Shown here piece after piece: positions 5,740 through 8,030 of a DNA stretch of 8,030 bases; position 1 is the stretch's first letter; every line of letters begins with the position of its first letter. Both the position numbers and the translations under genes were made by a program. The stretch covers positions 1 through 8,030 of the forward strand of contig JABCSP010000093.1 in assembly GCA_018238825.1 (NCBI GenBank). The letters are read 5' to 3'. The notes below the pieces were generated by a model, which was not told the DNA's origin, ran no database searches, and worked only from the letters and a program-made list of their open reading frames with translations. The stretch comes from Candidatus Thorarchaeota archaeon. GTDB lineage: Archaea; Asgardarchaeota; Thorarchaeia; Thorarchaeales; Thorarchaeaceae.

Positions 5740-6300
5740 TTGGCTGAAATTGAGATTCCACGCATTGTAGAGAAGACCCGAGCTCTTCTCGCTCTCAGAG
5801 GCTTTGGCACATACGAGCTACTAGAATATGATGATCGATATGTCATGCATCCACAAGGTACCTTGGCCGATGTATCTGTCAAGTATGTTATTTGGATTCT
5901 CAAAGAAGAACGTGTTGTTGGTGTAGCCATCGTACGTGATTTATTCAAAGAGATGGAAGAAACTGAATCACAGCGAGGAATGCTTGTCGGAGGAAATAGA
6001 TTCACTCCAGCCGCAAAGAAATATTCAAAGGCATCCAGAATTGAACTGGTTGAAGGTCACTATGCTTCTTTTGACCTGTTTGATCATAACCTCGTACCTG
6101 GCCATATAATAACTGAGCAATCTGAGGTTGATCTTGTTCTTGGTCACTATAAAATCGACAAGACTCAATTACCTCGTATTTACACAAGTGATGCAGCTGC
6201 TAAGGTACTAGGCGCAAGAGTCGGGCAAATCATTCGAATTGAGAGAGAAAGCGAAACTGCTGGAACGACTTTCTACTATCGCTTAGTTATCGATAACTAA
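5740..6300 (+). CDS. rpo5: Full-length RPB5-like RNA polymerase subunit H, copy 2
   Basis: A 186-aa paralogue of the preceding gene, read from TTG 5740, which aligns with the start of copy 1 and has AGGTG 9 nt upstream. A GTG at 5728 would add four residues but overlaps that site. The jaw-like part (1-113) keeps EKTRALLALRGF (11-22, closest to the eukaryotic ..RGY motif), VKYVIWIL (47-54) and GMLVGGNRFTP (80-90). The Rpo5 domain (114-186) has HNLVPGH (116-122), YKIDKTQLPRI (137-147) and IIRIERES (164-171). Two prolines kept in copy 1 are absent here: DP is DA (151-152), and the PG before the HVIRI strand is VG (161-162). The central loop (about 38-46) also differs fully. My hand alignment gives about 112 identities over 180 positions. 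Both copies are intact, so neither looks like a decaying duplicate. It ends 6 bp from the convergent lipid-kinase gene. Confidence 0.9.
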   Translation: MAEIEIPRIVEKTRALLALRGFGTYELLEYDDRYVMHPQGTLADVSVKYVIWILKEERVVGVAIVRDLFKEMEETESQRGMLVGGNRFTPAAKKYSKASRIELVEGHYASFDLFDHNLVPGHIITEQSEVDLVLGHYKIDKTQLPRIYTSDAAAKVLGARVGQIIRIERESETAGTTFYYRLVIDN

Positions 6301-6306
6301 TTTCAC

Positions 6307-7074
6307 TCAAAATACTATAAGCCCCATTTGCATTGCGACAAGGAACATCACTACGCAAGAGATTAGTGGTAATGTGACGTTGTCTGTTCCTTTTGGACTG
6401 ACGAGTTCAACAAGCGTGGCAACTAATGCACCAATGAAAGCAAGTAGAATCATATTCATATAATTTGCAGGTGTGAAAATTGGTGTTGCTAAACTGAAAA
6501 TACCAAACCACCAGAATGCAATAACTGCACCAATGAATCCAAACACAAAGAGAGCAAGACTTCCTTGAAGGCTCCTCTTAGAACCGAAGATTACTTTGGT
6601 GTGATTTGCACCATACTTCATACCAATCGGTGCACTCATACCATCGCCAAACATCATGATCTGAATTGCAGCCCCAGCTACGAAGAAGATGCCTGCATTT
6701 CCAGTAAATGTGAATATCGCAGTCAAGATTGTTATTGATACTGCATACCAAAATGGACCACGGACACTTCCATGCTCAAGATCCTCTGGTCTAGCCATTG
6801 CCGCAAAGAATCGTCCAAAGCGCTCAGTATTGGCCATACCCAACATAATGACAAACAATAGAGCTACGATTGATGCGACCCATGGATGGGGGAAAAATGG
6901 GAGAGTCCATATAGCTGCTCCTGCAAAGAGATGAACTATCTTTCTTGAAATATCTGGGCTGAGACTCATTTTTCTTCTAGCAACATCTCCAATCGTAAGG
7001 ATGACCACTGCATAGATTACAGCAATAAAAAAGACGACAATATCTTCGAATACAATAGCGAATTCAACTTGCAA
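6307..7074 (-). CDS. Sec59/DGK1/phytol-kinase family membrane lipid kinase
   Basis: A 255-aa membrane protein starting at TTG, with GGAGTG about 9 nt upstream. It carries the ordered motifs of the CTP-dependent polyprenol kinase / CTP:diacylglycerol kinase / phytol kinase family: RKIVHLFAG (44-52), FGDGMSAPIGMKYG (142-155), GSKRSLQGSLAL (164-175), and ELVSPKGTDNVTLPL (223-237), where the acidic residue and DN are the usual conserved pair. Six to seven hydrophobic helices are visible (about 10-30, 48-60, 66-80, 108-136, 172-194, 206-224, 238-255). These enzymes phosphorylate a lipid alcohol with CTP at the membrane. In an archaeon the likely substrate is dolichol or another polyprenol for glycosylation, or geranylgeraniol salvage, but the sequence alone does not decide this. 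It converges with RPB5-like copy 2 and lies 68 bp downstream of the MoCF gene with its own TATA element. Confidence 0.85.
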   Translation of the reverse strand: MQVEFAIVFEDIVVFFIAVIYAVVILTIGDVARRKMSLSPDISRKIVHLFAGAAIWTLPFFPHPWVASIVALLFVIMLGMANTERFGRFFAAMARPEDLEHGSVRGPFWYAVSITILTAIFTFTGNAGIFFVAGAAIQIMMFGDGMSAPIGMKYGANHTKVIFGSKRSLQGSLALFVFGFIGAVIAFWWFGIFSLATPIFTPANYMNMILLAFIGALVATLVELVSPKGTDNVTLPLISCVVMFLVAMQMGLIVF

Positions 7075-7109
7075 GATAGTTACACTCCATCATTTCAGCA
7101 ATGTAAACC

Positions 7110-7123
7110 TAGGAATATATCTA
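7110..7123 (-). promoter_or_regulatory. TATA promoter of the lipid-kinase gene
   Basis: The minus strand reads AGATATATTCCT here. Initiation about 25 bp downstream (near 7090) gives a leader of about 15 nt that contains the GGAGTG site before the TTG at 7074. Confidence 0.45.
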
Positions 7124-7142
7124 TCGGCTAACCTGATTGAGA

Positions 7143-7970
7143 TTACGTTTTGACGATATTTGATGGTAGTCCTGTTTCTTCTTCAAGGCTCTGTATTGTT
7201 TTCCTCACCAGCTCGGTAATTTCCTGTAGATTTTCTCCTCTTGCAGAAATCCACACTCTCAGAGTCTTTGATGTACCATAGGTCTTGGGCATTGATTTAA
7301 CATATACCCCTGGATACTTTTCCATCACAACATCAATTGCAGGGGCGAAAGTGGATTCGTCATGCATTCCAAACTCCACTACTTGCTCGTAAAACTTCTG
7401 AGCAACTCGTTTACTGATCCATGGAACAATCGAATCGTCAAAGATGAATTTCAGTTCGCTTGGTACTCCTGGTAACGAGAAAATAGTTGAATTGCCTGCC
7501 TGAAGTCTGATACCCGGAGCTCCTCCAACTCTGTTGTCCAGAGGAACCGCACCTTTTGGAATTCTTGACATCTTAATTCTCGCTTCAGTCAAGTCCGGAG
7601 ATTGGACAATTCCTTTCTCGTACAGGGTTTTGTATTGTCTTTCAACAATGGCCAACGCATCAGCATTATCAGACACATCTAATCCAAGTGCAACTGCAAT
7701 AGATTTCAACGTCATATCATCATGAGTAGGTCCGAGCCCCCCTGACGTAATGACAACATCACAGACTTCCATAGCAAATTCTAGTGCCTTTCCAATTTCC
7801 TCAATCTCGTCTCTAACTGACACAAGTCTTTTGATTTGCAGTCCTAATGCAACAAGTCGGATTTCCATCCAATTCGAATTTGTATCAAGAACAAGCCCAT
7901 CTAAGACCTCATTGCCTATTGCAAGTATTCCCACTGTTTTGATATTCGAATTCATCGGATTCACTCTCAT
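7143..7970 (-). CDS. CinA/MoaB-type MoCF domain protein (NMN deamidase-related, lacks CinA C-domain)
   Basis: A 275-aa protein starting at ATG 7970; a second ATG five codons in (7955) has GAGAGTG upstream and is an equally good start. It is a MoCF/CinA N-terminal domain: GNEVLDGLVLDTNSNWM (19-35), TSGGLGPTHDDMT (75-87), NRVGGAPGI (146-154) and LPGVPSELKFI (166-176). The rest (about 190-270) is an alpha/beta region typical of the CinA N-terminal half (COG1058). The C-terminal nicotinamide-nucleotide amidase domain of bacterial CinA is absent, as in many archaeal homologues. In bacterial CinA this half carries COG1058-type ADP-ribose pyrophosphatase activity; in the archaeal stand-alone form the substrate is not settled. 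A molybdopterin role is less likely, because the Asn/Ser-rich DTNSNW segment is the CinA variant rather than MoaB/MogA. It is upstream of the lipid-kinase gene, with a likely promoter between them. Confidence 0.88.
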   Translation of the reverse strand: MRVNPMNSNIKTVGILAIGNEVLDGLVLDTNSNWMEIRLVALGLQIKRLVSVRDEIEEIGKALEFAMEVCDVVITSGGLGPTHDDMTLKSIAVALGLDVSDNADALAIVERQYKTLYEKGIVQSPDLTEARIKMSRIPKGAVPLDNRVGGAPGIRLQAGNSTIFSLPGVPSELKFIFDDSIVPWISKRVAQKFYEQVVEFGMHDESTFAPAIDVVMEKYPGVYVKSMPKTYGTSKTLRVWISARGENLQEITELVRKTIQSLEEETGLPSNIVKT

Positions 7971-8030
7971 CTTACTTGTTTCAAGGATTCAATTCAGAAT
8001 CTAGCATCTCTGATAATATTTGCAATCGCT
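7971..8030 (-). other. Window edge: possible 3' end of a minus-strand gene or a promoter
   Basis: On the minus strand one frame stays open from 8028 and ends in TGA at 7981-7983 (RLQILSEMLDSELNP); a second ends at 7994 (AIANIIRDARF). Either could be the tail of an upstream gene 10-25 bp before the MoCF gene. The same stretch holds the TATA-like CAAATATTATC (minus strand, 8012-8022), which fits a short-leader promoter instead. The window is too short to decide. Confidence 0.25.

Noticed and set aside
1..8030. Search for tRNA, rRNA, CRISPR arrays, insertion sequences and att sites
   Set aside because: I saw no clover-leaf sequence, regularly spaced long repeats, transposase motifs or flanking duplications; the only large repetition is the RPB5-like gene pair.

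Overview
The window looks like a piece of an archaeal chromosome, probably from an Asgard-type lineage. The archaeal signs are TATA/BRE-like elements about 40-100 bp upstream of genes combined with Shine-Dalgarno sites, a two-domain T2SSF (TadC/FlaJ-like) membrane protein, a Sec59/DGK1-type CTP-dependent lipid kinase, a stand-alone CinA/MoCF domain, and two genes whose C-termini are unmistakable RNA polymerase subunit H (Rpo5/RPB5). The Asgard placement is inference: both Rpo5 genes also carry an upstream region that aligns by eye with the eukaryotic RPB5 jaw domain, which textbook archaeal RpoH (about 80 aa) lacks. Base composition looks even, at moderate GC (my estimate is about 40%), and I see no insertion sequences, CRISPR arrays, rRNA or tRNA.

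Left part (1-3153, + strand): the 3' end of a gene for a cell-surface protein with a C-terminal membrane anchor. It is followed by a strong hairpin/U-tract terminator, a T2SSF-family platform protein (508 aa), a 219-aa polytopic membrane protein and a second terminator. This looks like part of a type IV pilus-like or secretion locus, with the ATPase and pilins presumably outside the window.

Middle part (3153-4736): regulator-like genes. A small minus-strand protein may be a divergent KEOPS Pcc1-like subunit. A divergently transcribed ribbon-helix-helix (RHH) protein has a large C-terminal domain and a leader with four TATCTA/TAGAT-like hexamers at exact 13-bp intervals. A convergent minus-strand protein combines an AbrB-like N-terminus with an ACT-like C-terminus.

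Core of interest (4914-6300, + strand): a 40-aa desulforedoxin-type Fe(Cys)4 mini-protein, then two tandem, about 60% identical full-length RPB5-like genes. Each has its own TATA element and Shine-Dalgarno site, and no rpoB or rpoA is seen beside them. The second copy has lost two prolines that the first keeps in the polymerase-binding domain, which suggests specialisation.

Right part (6307-8030, - strand): a Sec59/DGK1/phytol-kinase family membrane enzyme with its own promoter, and upstream of it a CinA/MoaB-type MoCF protein. The last 60 bases may hold the 3' end of another minus-strand gene. The window has no gene-free stretch over 300 bases.
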